Source: Spongiibacter pelagi
GTDB lineage: Bacteria; Pseudomonadota; Gammaproteobacteria; Pseudomonadales; Spongiibacteraceae
Direction: 5' to 3'
DNA length: 64,000 nucleotides
Assembly (NCBI RefSeq): GCF_014705705.1
Contig: NZ_JACXLD010000001.1
Span: forward strand, 682,001 to 746,000
Notes under the pieces: model-generated
Told to the model about the DNA's origin: nothing
Database searches by the model: none
What the model saw: the letters and a program-made list of their open reading frames with translations, nothing else
Shown here: piece after piece, positions 43,938 to 52,940 of the stretch
Position numbering within the stretch: the first letter of the stretch is position 1
Layout: the number at the start of each line of letters is the position of its first letter
Position numbers and translations under genes: made by a program

Positions 43938-44795
43938 GTGGTTGATCAGGTTGGACGTCGTAATTTAGGTATCGGAATCGGCTTGTCGATCCTGACCGTG
44001 TTTCTATCGGCCACCGTCGCGGCGGTGGGCAAGCACGTTGGCCAGCAGGTGCATATCTCCGCTATTGTTATGGCCCAGTACAGCATCAGCCTGTTGTTTG
44101 CGCTGCCACCGATTGCGCGGGGTGGTTTGAATAGCCTTAAGACCCCGAGACCGCTATTGCATCTTATCCGCGGTGTCAGCGGTGTCGCCTGCTTTTATTG
44201 TTATTACCTTGCACTACAAGAAACGACCTTGGTCGAGGCTTCGCTGCTGCGCAATACTGCGCCGTTAATGGTGCCATTGGTCATTATGCTGCTTCTAGGT
44301 GAGCGCCTGAGCCCCTCAATTTGGCCGCCATTGCTGGTGGGATTTATTGGAATTTTGTTGGTGTTACGCCCCGGATTTCAAACCCTGTCGATGTGGCATG
44401 TATTTGGTGTGCTGTCGGGTTTGGGCTTGGCGATTTCCATGGTGACAACGCGTCTGTTGGTCTTGGAAGAGCCGCAAAGTCGGATTTTGTTTTATTACTT
44501 TTTGATCGCGGTGATGGCGACCCTGCCCTTTTTTATTTTCTCCGGGCATAAGGTTCCAGATACAAGTTGGCTTTGGCTTCTCTATATGGGCGTGGTCATG
44601 TATCTGACCTTTATTCTGTATACCCAAGCCTATCGCTACGTTCCCGCTGCGACCTTGGCGCCAATCAATTATTTCGGCGTGGTGTTTGGTGGAGTTTTGG
44701 ATTGGCTAATCTGGGGAGTGACCCCCACAGGGCTCACCCTCTTGGGTGTGGCGCTGGTGATGTGTGGGGGCGTATTGGTTCTTCGGAACCAGTAA
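43938..44795 (+). CDS. DMT-superfamily (EamA) transporter
   Basis: 285-residue inner-membrane protein with about ten hydrophobic helices in two EamA repeats; the first half shows LYCYYLALQETTLVEASLLRNTAPL-like YYLALQETTLVEASL near 95-109 and VPLVIMLLLGERLS, the second APINYFGVVFGGVLDWLIWG. Such proteins export amino acids, metabolites or drugs. The GTG start at 43938 has only a weak ribosome site. It is divergent from the ECF sigma gene. Substrate unknown. Confidence 0.85.
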   Translation: MVDQVGRRNLGIGIGLSILTVFLSATVAAVGKHVGQQVHISAIVMAQYSISLLFALPPIARGGLNSLKTPRPLLHLIRGVSGVACFYCYYLALQETTLVEASLLRNTAPLMVPLVIMLLLGERLSPSIWPPLLVGFIGILLVLRPGFQTLSMWHVFGVLSGLGLAISMVTTRLLVLEEPQSRILFYYFLIAVMATLPFFIFSGHKVPDTSWLWLLYMGVVMYLTFILYTQAYRYVPAATLAPINYFGVVFGGVLDWLIWGVTPTGLTLLGVALVMCGGVLVLRNQ

Positions 44796-44803
44796 CTATA
44801 CGT

Positions 44804-46543
44804 TTACTGGCCGGGATACAGTTCGGCTAATCCTTGCGTGGTTTTCTTTTTGCTACCTTTTTGTTGTTCTCGCCATGTAGCGATTGCGCTATCCAAAGCT
44901 GAGGCTTGTGTCGTCGCATCAGCGGTGTTTTTACTATAAAGCGCACTTTCAATCGCATTAGCACTGGCTTTAGTGCCGGGAATTTTATCCGCCAGTTCAG
45001 TGAGATTTAATGGCCGGCCAAAGGTGGCTTGGGTCCATGCTATTAGCGCGGGTCGCCATTGTGCCGGGTCACCTTGCTTAAGCGCCTTGGATAAAGCCTT
45101 GTATTGTTTCGCTTCTGAGGGTGTTTCCTTCAGTTTTACAGCGGTGGCGGACGTTGTTGTACGCTTTGTGAGAAGCCGAGCAGCGAGCAGGATATTAAGC
45201 AGTACAGATATCGCCAGTGCCGCTAATACATATGGCTGTTGGCCGGCTGATAGCCTTACTGGGCTATTTGCATCTGTTTGCGCTGAGTTGTTTAAGGGCT
45301 GCACGGGACTTGCAATCGTATTCTCAAGTGTCGGCTTGCCGATATTGGCATCTGGCGAGGCGAGGACTTGGATTTTTCTCTCTGGCAGTACCGCCACTTC
45401 TTGCTTTTGGGTTTGCGTATTCCACCATGGCAAGCGAATTTCTGGCAAGACAAGCTCGCCAGCCTGAGTAGGAATAATTGCTAGCGACTCTGTGCGTGTG
45501 CCCTGAAGTTGACCGTTGATCACGGCCTTGTCAATTTTGGCCTGGTCGGGATAAAGCTTGGTGCCGGGCAGTGATATTTCTGGCAGCGCTGGGAGTTGCG
45601 AACCGAGCAGACCGGTGGCGCGAAGCGTTATGTTGCGCGTTAAGGAGTCGCCGACATACACCGTTTCAGGCGATTGGCTCCATTGCTCCTGTAGCTTTAG
45701 TTGTTTGGCCGGTAGCCATACTTGGCCGGAAAACGCTGGCGCGGGAGGATCGATTCTAACGCGGTGATTCTGACTTCGCCGATAAATTTGGCGGCCGGGG
45801 TCGAACATGCTTCGACGATAACCTTCTACGCGAGCTTGTAAGGTCAGGGCTGGGATTTGTAGCTCGCCACTACTCTGCGGAAAAATAGCATAGCGGCGTT
45901 CGATAACTTGATAATCCTGACCGGAGATCTGAGTGCTGTAGCGGCTTTCGCCGAGGCTTTCCACAACGGCATTTTCCACTTCCAGTGGGTCGAGTGCCGC
46001 GTCTAAAAAATTCACCGAGGTAAAAATTTTAACCGTGTAATCAAGCTGTGCCTGTACCGGGCCGCTGCGAGGCGTAATGTCAGATTCTAGAAATACCTGC
46101 TCATTGCTGCGTTGAGTGGCGCGCAGATCGGGGCGCACACTCACGGTTAGCGGACGGGTTTGGTATTTGCCCATGGTGAGAGCGGGAATAGTCAGGTCAC
46201 CTTCGCGTTTAGGGGCGAGGGTATAGGTCCATTTTCGGCTGCTGCTTAATTCGCCGTTGATAATCGACGTGCTACTGCTCTCTTGCTGATTGAGTACATG
46301 GAAGTCTTGATTAAGCGGGCTGATATCTGGGACATCGCTAAAGCGAATACTATTGGCTTGTAAAATCAGTGTGAAGGTTTCATCCATGCTGAGCTGCTGG
46401 CGATCAACGCTGGCCCGCACTTCCATTTCAGCTTGAGCGCCAAGCGAAAAAATCAACGCTAAAAATCCGGAGATAAATAGGCGAGCGAGGGCACTGTGGC
46501 CCGATCGGCGGAGTTTGTCTTGCATGGCTAAAATACGTCTCAT
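44804..46543 (-). CDS. batD: BatD-like envelope protein
   Basis: 579-residue protein at the end of the Bat operon. It has a signal peptide (about 20-38, ending GAQA), a long periplasmic beta-rich BatD region (about 39-430) with VRASVDRQQLSMDETFTLIL at its start, one transmembrane helix (438-457) and a basic cytoplasmic tail. BatD proteins are conserved partners of BatA/BatB and MoxR and linked to oxidative or envelope stress tolerance. The ATG lies 2 bases after the batBC stop; no separate ribosome site is seen, so translation is probably coupled. Confidence 0.9.
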   Translation of the reverse strand: MRRILAMQDKLRRSGHSALARLFISGFLALIFSLGAQAEMEVRASVDRQQLSMDETFTLILQANSIRFSDVPDISPLNQDFHVLNQQESSSTSIINGELSSSRKWTYTLAPKREGDLTIPALTMGKYQTRPLTVSVRPDLRATQRSNEQVFLESDITPRSGPVQAQLDYTVKIFTSVNFLDAALDPLEVENAVVESLGESRYSTQISGQDYQVIERRYAIFPQSSGELQIPALTLQARVEGYRRSMFDPGRQIYRRSQNHRVRIDPPAPAFSGQVWLPAKQLKLQEQWSQSPETVYVGDSLTRNITLRATGLLGSQLPALPEISLPGTKLYPDQAKIDKAVINGQLQGTRTESLAIIPTQAGELVLPEIRLPWWNTQTQKQEVAVLPERKIQVLASPDANIGKPTLENTIASPVQPLNNSAQTDANSPVRLSAGQQPYVLAALAISVLLNILLAARLLTKRTTTSATAVKLKETPSEAKQYKALSKALKQGDPAQWRPALIAWTQATFGRPLNLTELADKIPGTKASANAIESALYSKNTADATTQASALDSAIATWREQQKGSKKKTTQGLAELYPGQ

Positions 46544-46545
46544 GA

Positions 46546-48450
46546 TTAATATGGCGCGATATCTTCGGCTTGCGGAAGCTCACCTTGGCGCGAGCGTTGT
46601 TCAGCCTGGTAATGAAATTTGCGCCTTAGAAATGCATCATCGTTTTCCGGTATGCGGCGCAGAAACTGCTCCTGTGCCTGCTGCTCTTCGTCCAATGTCT
46701 GAGCGCGTTCGCTCATACCGAGCGCTTGATCTTGGCTTGTTCCATCTTCAGAAGTTTCTTCCCTTGAGGGCGTGGCAGGATTGGCACTGTGCTCGCTTTC
46801 TGTGGCTTGTTGACGAGCGTAGTCATCGGCCTGTTGTTGATTTGCTTGCTGCTCAGGATTTTGGTCGTTGTTTGATGCGTTTTCTGACGCGCTGTCTTGC
46901 GATTCCTGTTGCTCGCCATCTTGGGCCGAATCAGATTCAGAATTGTTTTGCTGACCCTGCTCTTGTTGGTTCTGTTGGCCTTGCTGGTTCTCTGGTCCCT
47001 GCTGGTCCTTGGTGTCAGCCTTATCGCCGTCTTTGCTATTCGGGTCTTGCGAATCTTGTGAATTTTGTTGCTGCTGTTCAAGTTGTTCGATTTTCTCAAG
47101 ATTGGATTGGGCGTCAGTCAATTCAGGGTCGAGTTTTAATGCTTCTTTATAGGCGGCTTTGGCCTCATCAAATTTGCCTTGTTTGGCTAGGGCGTTGCCG
47201 AGGTTGTAATGACCGTTGGCACTGGGATCTTTGGCAAAATCTTGGGCGGCTTTATTAAATTCGCCGGCGCGATAATGGGCGGCACCACGCCACGCGGGAT
47301 CTTGAAAATGCTGTGCGGCTTGAGCGGGATCGCTGTTAAATAATTTGGCGCCTTGCTGATCGGGAGTTTGCCAAAGGTTTTCCCAATTTAGCCCCGCTGA
47401 TGTTTGCGCTTCGGCATGGTGGCTGCTCAGGGTAAACGGAATGAGCAAAACAAGTGGAATGAACTGCCGACGAAAGCCCAGTAGGCACAGTGGCAAGGTC
47501 AGCAAGATTAACCACGGGGCGCCATCCTGCCACTGTTCGAGTTGGCGCTGACTGTCGGTTTGTTCGTCGCCTAGCGCAGTGGATTGGCTTAATGGGAGGA
47601 TGTCGCTATTGTCTAAACTGAGTTGTCGATAAAGGCCGCCGCTGCTTGTTGCTAGTTTTGCAAAGGCCTCATTATCGAGCCGAGGCACAATAATATTGCC
47701 TTGGGAATCTTTTAGGAATCCGCCCTTTGCAAGGGGGATAGGGGCGCCCTCGGACGTGCCGATGGCGAGCACCGATATTGAGTAAGCACTGGTTTGGGCA
47801 AAACGTTTTAGAGTGGGCCACTGTGAGTCGGCAAAGCCATCGCCAATAAACAAAATTCTCCCCTGACTTGCGCCACCCTGTTCCAATAATGTCTGCGCTT
47901 GTTGCAAGCCTGCGAGTAAGTTGCTGCCGGGAACCGGCATCATGTCAGGGTTCAGTCCTTGTAATTGATGATTCAGGGTGTTGCTGTCGTCGGTGAGAGG
48001 CGCAACCACAAAGGCATCGCCGGCGCTGGCAATCAGGCCGGTTTGTCCGTCTTCGCGTAAGTCGAGCAGGTCGCGAATTTTGTATTTTGCCTGCTGTAAG
48101 CGAGAGGGTTTTATGTCTTCGGCAAACATTGATGGCGAGAGATCTAACACAATGACCAAGGCGTCGGCATTGCGCTGGAGTTTGCCGGGTAATTGATGCC
48201 ATGCGGGGCCGAGTAAGGCCAGCCAAACTAAAAGACAGGCCAAGCTTGGTATGAGCATTGCGGTGGGTGAGGGCTTGCCGCTGTCTTTATCAAGCAGCCA
48301 AGGCAGAAGTTCAGGCGAAATGACTTTATGCCAATGACTGCGCGATATTTGTTGGCGGCTGAGTAAAAGGAGTAGCGCGCATAAGGGTAGCGCCGTCCAC
48401 CACAACTCGGGCCTAAGCCAGTGCCAAGGCAAATTGCTCCACTCAAGCAT
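46546..48450 (-). CDS. batBC: BatB-BatC fusion: von Willebrand A domain plus TPR
   Basis: 634-residue membrane protein joining what in Bacteroides are separate BatB and BatC. Helices lie near 18-31 and 65-83; the vWA domain (about 90-290) has the MIDAS motif DLSPS at 103-107; a third hydrophobic region is 311-341; TPR repeats cover about 390-455 (NLGNALAKQGKFDEAKAAY). From about 457 to 595 the chain is almost only Q, N, S, D and E, then a conserved C-terminus FLRRIPENDDAFLRRKF. The ATG at 48450 has GGGGA 7 bases upstream and overlaps the batA stop by 8 bases; a GTG 45 bases earlier lies inside batA. Confidence 0.9.
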   Translation of the reverse strand: MLEWSNLPWHWLRPELWWTALPLCALLLLLSRQQISRSHWHKVISPELLPWLLDKDSGKPSPTAMLIPSLACLLVWLALLGPAWHQLPGKLQRNADALVIVLDLSPSMFAEDIKPSRLQQAKYKIRDLLDLREDGQTGLIASAGDAFVVAPLTDDSNTLNHQLQGLNPDMMPVPGSNLLAGLQQAQTLLEQGGASQGRILFIGDGFADSQWPTLKRFAQTSAYSISVLAIGTSEGAPIPLAKGGFLKDSQGNIIVPRLDNEAFAKLATSSGGLYRQLSLDNSDILPLSQSTALGDEQTDSQRQLEQWQDGAPWLILLTLPLCLLGFRRQFIPLVLLIPFTLSSHHAEAQTSAGLNWENLWQTPDQQGAKLFNSDPAQAAQHFQDPAWRGAAHYRAGEFNKAAQDFAKDPSANGHYNLGNALAKQGKFDEAKAAYKEALKLDPELTDAQSNLEKIEQLEQQQQNSQDSQDPNSKDGDKADTKDQQGPENQQGQQNQQEQGQQNNSESDSAQDGEQQESQDSASENASNNDQNPEQQANQQQADDYARQQATESEHSANPATPSREETSEDGTSQDQALGMSERAQTLDEEQQAQEQFLRRIPENDDAFLRRKFHYQAEQRSRQGELPQAEDIAPY

Positions 48451-49534
48451 CTTGATTTTCCCCGCTTGCGGTAAAGCGAGTGCGAATAATGTCACTGCGC
48501 TGTATCACAAAGATCGCGAAGCTGATCAAGGCCAGCAAAAGTGGCCAGTGTGTCAGTGAGTGTTGCGGGCGAAACATTTCCTGTTCTTGCTCAACTGGCT
48601 CCAGTGCGCTGATGGCTTGATAGGCCGACTGCAATTCTTGTGGGTTGTGCGCGCGGTAATATTCGCCACCGGTTTGGTGGGCAATTTCGCGTAGGGTTTT
48701 TTCATCCAAATCGGCGGAGGGGTTTATCTTCCTTGCGCCAAAGCGGGAACCGAATAATCCGGAGACCTCCATTTCGCTAGCGCCAATACCGATGGTGTAA
48801 ATTTTAATTTTTTCACGCGCGGCCATATTCGCCGCTTGAAGAGGTGGCAATGTGCTTGCGGTATCGGCTCCGTCAGTGAGCAGAATCAGAACGCGGTCAT
48901 TTTCCGGGCGCTGCCGGAGGCGTTTTATCGCAAAACCAATGGCATCGCCGATAGCTGTTTGCTTTCCGGCAAATCCAACCTGAGCTTCTCTCATTAAGGT
49001 ATTGAGGGTGTCGGTGTCGAATGACAGGGGCGACTGAATATAAGCTTGTGAACCAAACAAAATAAGACCGAGCTTGTCGCCTTTGCGCTGTTCTACAAAG
49101 GCATTTACTACCGCTTTAACAACCGTAATACGCGGCATGGCTTGGCCTTGTATTAGCATGTCTTCTTGGCCCATAGAGCCGGAGATGTCTACGGCCAGCA
49201 TGAGGTCGCGGCCACTCGCACTTATGGGTTGAGCTTCACCTATGCTCACTGGGCGCGCAGCGGCCGCAATTAGGCAGAGCCAGATTAAAGTAAAGGCGAG
49301 CAATCCTCGGCTAGAGCGTATCTGTTGCTCTGCCTGACCGCTAAAGCTTTGTAGTTCTGCATAAAATGGGACGCGCAAGGCATCACTAATTTGGTTTTGA
49401 TTCTCTTTTGCCTTGGACAAGAGTCTGAGCGCGAGGGGCAAAGGCAGCAGAATAAATAGCCAAGGCCAGTGAAATTCTAGGCCATACAATTGGCTGATCA
49501 CTGAATTCATGAAGGTTTGAAATGAATCAAACAT
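48443..49534 (-). CDS. batA: BatA-like von Willebrand A membrane protein
   Basis: 363-residue protein with hydrophobic helices at about 24-38 and 78-95, a vWA domain (about 105-310) with MIDAS motif DISGSM at 116-121 and LLTDGADT, and a final helix near 333-348. Residues past the helix are basic. This is the usual BatA layout: vWA domain facing the periplasm held by flanking helices. It overlaps the DUF4381 gene upstream and batBC downstream by 8 bases each, so the operon is tightly coupled. Confidence 0.92.
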   Translation of the reverse strand: MFDSFQTFMNSVISQLYGLEFHWPWLFILLPLPLALRLLSKAKENQNQISDALRVPFYAELQSFSGQAEQQIRSSRGLLAFTLIWLCLIAAAARPVSIGEAQPISASGRDLMLAVDISGSMGQEDMLIQGQAMPRITVVKAVVNAFVEQRKGDKLGLILFGSQAYIQSPLSFDTDTLNTLMREAQVGFAGKQTAIGDAIGFAIKRLRQRPENDRVLILLTDGADTASTLPPLQAANMAAREKIKIYTIGIGASEMEVSGLFGSRFGARKINPSADLDEKTLREIAHQTGGEYYRAHNPQELQSAYQAISALEPVEQEQEMFRPQHSLTHWPLLLALISFAIFVIQRSDIIRTRFTASGENQDA

Positions 49535-50060
49535 CGGCGGGCCTATGGGACATTGATCTGCCCTGTTGAGCGATTATCCATTTCCGGCAAAATTGAAAGA
49601 GTTGGGTTTTGTCTTCGATTGTTTGTGTGGCGGAATAGCTGGTGAACACAAGATGAGAGAAAATCTGCTGAGCTTGCGCTTTGTCTTTACTGTTGGAAAC
49701 TAAGAAATTGATCCACTTTTCGCCGCTGAGTCCGGCTGTTTCTTTTGGGTGCTGATGTATGGCAACGCGGCGCAAGAGTTGATTTAGTTGCTTGGCCAAC
49801 TGTGCGTCGCAATCCGGTTTAAAGGTATCAATCTGCTGTAATTCGGCCAATGCTATGCGTAGCCATGCGCGATTTTGATGGCGCTTGATTAACCAGTAGG
49901 TAAGCGTGGCCGTGAGGGTTATGGCTAGCACCAATAATAACCACCAACCGGGTGCCCACGGGAAGCTGGCAACTTCAGCGGGTAGGTGGATGTCGGCCAA
50001 TTGCGCGAGTGGATCGAGGCTGGAGTTGGCTGTGGTTGGCATGGCTGTCGACGGGTTCAT
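49527..50060 (-). CDS. DUF4381 family protein
   Basis: 177-residue protein of the DUF4381 type found between DUF58 and batA in many proteobacteria. It has the LDPLAQLADIHLPAEVASFPWAPGWWLL opening, a transmembrane helix at about 40-60 and a cytoplasmic helical tail with LNQLLRRVAI and LSGEKWINFL. The ATG at 50060 overlaps the DUF58 stop by 4 bases; an in-frame codon further upstream would lie inside DUF58. Role in the MoxR/Bat complex unknown. Confidence 0.9.
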   Translation of the reverse strand: MNPSTAMPTTANSSLDPLAQLADIHLPAEVASFPWAPGWWLLLVLAITLTATLTYWLIKRHQNRAWLRIALAELQQIDTFKPDCDAQLAKQLNQLLRRVAIHQHPKETAGLSGEKWINFLVSNSKDKAQAQQIFSHLVFTSYSATQTIEDKTQLFQFCRKWIIAQQGRSMSHRPADV

Positions 50061-51013
50061 GACAATTGCATGCCCTGCTTGAAGCTCTGTTGCAAAATCC
50101 TTAGCGGTTCTTGCTCGGTAGAAAGCTGAGACAGCGAAATTCGGCAACGTTGGAGACTGCCTTGTAAGTCTTGCGTTCGCGCTTGAAAGTGATTGGAAAA
50201 TTGCGTTTGTATTTCTCGGGTAACGCGCAATTGCAAACGCTGCTTGCCATTGCTTATAGGGTAGTTGCCGGTCTGAGGGAGTGCCGCTTCTAGCTCGTCA
50301 AAAACCTGTATTGCGGTTACTGAATTATGGCGAGCAAGTAAGGTCAGTTGGCGCTCTGCGGCCTGATCAAAACCGTGAAAATCACTGATAATAAAGACGC
50401 TTGAACCGGGGCGCGTGATGCGCCGCAATGCTTCAAAGTGCTGAGCAAGGGCGAGTGTTTCGTCGCTTTGTTGCTCGGTCAATAAGGCTTGATTGGCCTC
50501 GCAGGCCTGATGCAGAAAATGAAGGACATTTTTCTGGCTGCGCCGTGGGCGTATCTCTCTGTGTTGATGATCTTGAAAAATAATGCCGCCTATCCGGTCG
50601 CTGCTTTCTAGTCCCGCCCAAGCGAGCAGTGCTGCCGCATGACAGGCGGACACAGACTTAAAGCGGGTGCGGCTGCCAAAGGCCATCGTGCGCCGTTGAT
50701 CTAAGCAAATAATCACCGGGCGTTCGCGTTCTTCTTCAAAAATTTTAGTATGAGCTTTGGTGGTGCGGGCGGTAACGCGCCAGTCGATATGGCGAATTTC
50801 ATCGCCACCTTGATATTCACGGACATGGTGAAAACTGAGGCCGCGCCCCTTATGTGGCGACATATGTTGGCCTTGCAGTGCGCCCATTTGCTTGCTGTTA
50901 GGGCGCTTTAGCTGTCCAGCTTGAAAGCGACAGCGAATCAATTGCGCCTGCTCGACACTGGCACCGCGAATATCCGAGAGCATCGAGCGTGATGTAAATT
51001 GCGAATGTGGCAA
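50057..51013 (-). CDS. DUF58 (vWA-like) protein of the MoxR/Bat operon
   Basis: 318-residue cytoplasmic protein with the DUF58 signature: GRGLSFHHVREYQGGDEIRHIDW near 56-78 followed by ARTTKAHTKIFEEER. Such proteins are near-universal partners of MoxR ATPases and resemble vWA domains. The start used is a TTG at 51013 with GGGAA upstream; an ATG at 50983 has no ribosome site. It follows moxR by 26 bases and overlaps the DUF4381 gene by 4. Confidence 0.92.
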   Translation of the reverse strand: MPHSQFTSRSMLSDIRGASVEQAQLIRCRFQAGQLKRPNSKQMGALQGQHMSPHKGRGLSFHHVREYQGGDEIRHIDWRVTARTTKAHTKIFEEERERPVIICLDQRRTMAFGSRTRFKSVSACHAAALLAWAGLESSDRIGGIIFQDHQHREIRPRRSQKNVLHFLHQACEANQALLTEQQSDETLALAQHFEALRRITRPGSSVFIISDFHGFDQAAERQLTLLARHNSVTAIQVFDELEAALPQTGNYPISNGKQRLQLRVTREIQTQFSNHFQARTQDLQGSLQRCRISLSQLSTEQEPLRILQQSFKQGMQLS

Positions 51014-51039
51014 AGAAATATTCCCGAGTGGTTTACGGT

Positions 51040-52017
51040 TTAGGCTACGGGAACCCGGCTGATCAGGGTGTCGATCAGTTGGTCTTTGTTGATGCCATCG
51101 GCCTCGGCTTCAAAGCTGAGAATTAGACGATGACGGAGAACATCATGGGCGACCGCCTGGACATCGTCCGGGCTGACAAAATCTTTGCCTTGCAGCCAAG
51201 CGTGAGCGCGGGCGCAGCGATCTAGGGCAATAGTGGCGCGTGGACTGGCGCCGACATAGAGCCAGTTGGCAAGTTGCTCGTCATACTGGGCTGGGTTTCG
51301 AGTTGCGACAATAAGTTGCACCATATATTGCTCAACAGGCTCGGCCATATGCAGCTCAAGTAGTTCTCGGCGAGCTTGCATAATCAGTTCTTGAGACAGG
51401 GGCGTGGGTGGGTTGATATTGCCCTGATCCTCGCTGCGCACTCGGCGCAAAATTTCCAGCTCGGCGGCGGCGCTGGGGTAATCGACATTCACGTGCATTA
51501 GAAACCGGTCGAGCTGGGCCTCGGGAAGCGGGTAGGTTCCCTCCTGTTCCAAAGGGTTTTGGGTCGCCATAACCAGAAACAGATTTGGCAGCGTAAAGGT
51601 GTTGTTGCCGATACTGACTTGGCGCTCGGCCATGGCTTCCAGTAAGGCGGACTGAACCTTGGCCGGGGCGCGGTTGATCTCGTCCGCCAACACTAGGTTG
51701 TGGAAAATGGGGCCGCGTTGGAATTCAAAACTGCCGGTTTCCGGGCGATAAATTTCACTGCCGGTGACATCGCCCGGCAAAAGGTCGGGGGTAAATTGCA
51801 CGCGTTGGAAGCTGCCCTCAATGGCGTCGGCCAAGCTGCGGATGGCCTTGGTTTTTGCCAATCCGGGAGCGCCCTCTACTAATAAATGGCCGTCGGCAAT
51901 TAGCGCGATCAGCAGCCGTTCCACCAGTTTTTGTTGTCCAATAATTTGGCTTTCAAGCCATTCGCGCAAATTGAGCATGGCTTGTTGGTGGCTGTGCATG
52001 GTGGTGAATTCCGACAT
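51040..52017 (-). CDS. moxR: MoxR-type AAA+ ATPase
   Basis: 325-residue AAA+ ATPase of the MoxR family, thought to act as a chaperone for vWA proteins. Walker A GAPGLAKT is at 49-56, Walker B LADEINRAP with D112/E113, and sensor and arginine-finger regions follow (ATQNPLEQEGTYPLPEAQLDRF near 151-172; GASPRATIAL). AGGAA precedes the ATG. First gene of the operon moxR, DUF58, DUF4381, batA, batBC, batD. No regulatory site was identified in the 13 bases between it and rlmA, so it may be read from upstream. Confidence 0.95.
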   Translation of the reverse strand: MSEFTTMHSHQQAMLNLREWLESQIIGQQKLVERLLIALIADGHLLVEGAPGLAKTKAIRSLADAIEGSFQRVQFTPDLLPGDVTGSEIYRPETGSFEFQRGPIFHNLVLADEINRAPAKVQSALLEAMAERQVSIGNNTFTLPNLFLVMATQNPLEQEGTYPLPEAQLDRFLMHVNVDYPSAAAELEILRRVRSEDQGNINPPTPLSQELIMQARRELLELHMAEPVEQYMVQLIVATRNPAQYDEQLANWLYVGASPRATIALDRCARAHAWLQGKDFVSPDDVQAVAHDVLRHRLILSFEAEADGINKDQLIDTLISRVPVA

Positions 52018-52030
52018 GCGGGTTCCTTAT

Positions 52031-52885
52031 TTATGGGCTTTTTCTAAAAATACGGATAGTGGCATCCACACTGACCGACAAACCGTCTTTTTGTTCCAAG
52101 CGTTGACGAGCGGTGGGGCTGGCTCGGTGAAAATGGGGAGTCATTAAAAGCAGCTGGCGGCGTTGATCGGCATTGAGCGGGGCAGACTGAAACTGCAAGG
52201 CCTGTTGGAAAACCAGAGGGCCCAGCTTTTGCTGTGCTTCTTCACTGCTAGGGGCTTCGTGCTTTTTAACCTCAGCGTAAATTTCGCGGCGCAGTTCAAT
52301 TAAGTGATCCGGGCCGGGATCAACTTGGATAAGCAGGCCGCCGGGACGCAGAACGCGCTGAAACTCAGCATAGACGGGAAAGCCAAACAGGCACAGCACA
52401 AGATCCTGGCTGTTTTCCTGAAGTGGAATCTTGCGATTGCTGGCGACGATGGCGGTGAATTGCTTGTAGCGACTAGCACAGGCTCGCGCGGCCCATTTGG
52501 AAATATCTAAACCCGTAACGCAAAGCTCTCGATTGGATTGTTCAAGTCGCGCGGTAATTTCATTGAGATAATAGCCATCGCCGCACCCTGCATCGAGAAC
52601 ATCAAGTCTCGATTGCCCCTGTATCGCGTTGTCGGTTATTTCCGCAAGTCGCTGTGCCAGCGGCGCATAGCAGCCGCTTTGCAGGAAGAATCGTCGGGCA
52701 TCTACCATCTCACGGCTGTCGCCTGGGTCGCGGGACTTTTTATCCTGTACCGGCAATAGATTGATATGCCCCTGTTTGGCAATGTCAAAGCAGTGGCCTA
52801 GAGCGCAACGCAGGCTGCCATTTTCTCGGTGTAACTCGGTCTGATCGAGTGGGCATATCAGCGAGCTGTCAGAGATAAATGGCAT
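52031..52885 (-). CDS. rlmA: 23S rRNA (guanine-N1)-methyltransferase RlmA-like
   Basis: 284-residue SAM methyltransferase resembling RlmA, which methylates G745 of 23S rRNA in E. coli. The N-terminal zinc site reads C11-x2-D14 ... C27-x3-H31 (CPLDQTEL, CALGHCFD); E. coli has C-x2-C and C-x3-H, so one cysteine is replaced by Asp. The strongly conserved AKQGHINLLPVQ and SRDPGDSREMVDARRFFL stretches follow, then SAM motif DAGCGDGYY near 98-106. Ends 14 bases before moxR and may share its transcript. Confidence 0.92.
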   Translation of the reverse strand: MPFISDSSLICPLDQTELHRENGSLRCALGHCFDIAKQGHINLLPVQDKKSRDPGDSREMVDARRFFLQSGCYAPLAQRLAEITDNAIQGQSRLDVLDAGCGDGYYLNEITARLEQSNRELCVTGLDISKWAARACASRYKQFTAIVASNRKIPLQENSQDLVLCLFGFPVYAEFQRVLRPGGLLIQVDPGPDHLIELRREIYAEVKKHEAPSSEEAQQKLGPLVFQQALQFQSAPLNADQRRQLLLMTPHFHRASPTARQRLEQKDGLSVSVDATIRIFRKSP

Positions 52886-52940
52886 AGTCGTTTAGCAGTT
52901 AAGTGCTGAAGGCAAAGTCCAGCGAGTACAGGGTCAATAA

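Noticed and set aside
46515-47258. A 247-codon frame antisense to the QN-rich part of the BatB-BatC fusion.
   Set aside because: Arises from the biased codons of the repeat-rich tail; no motif or ribosome site.
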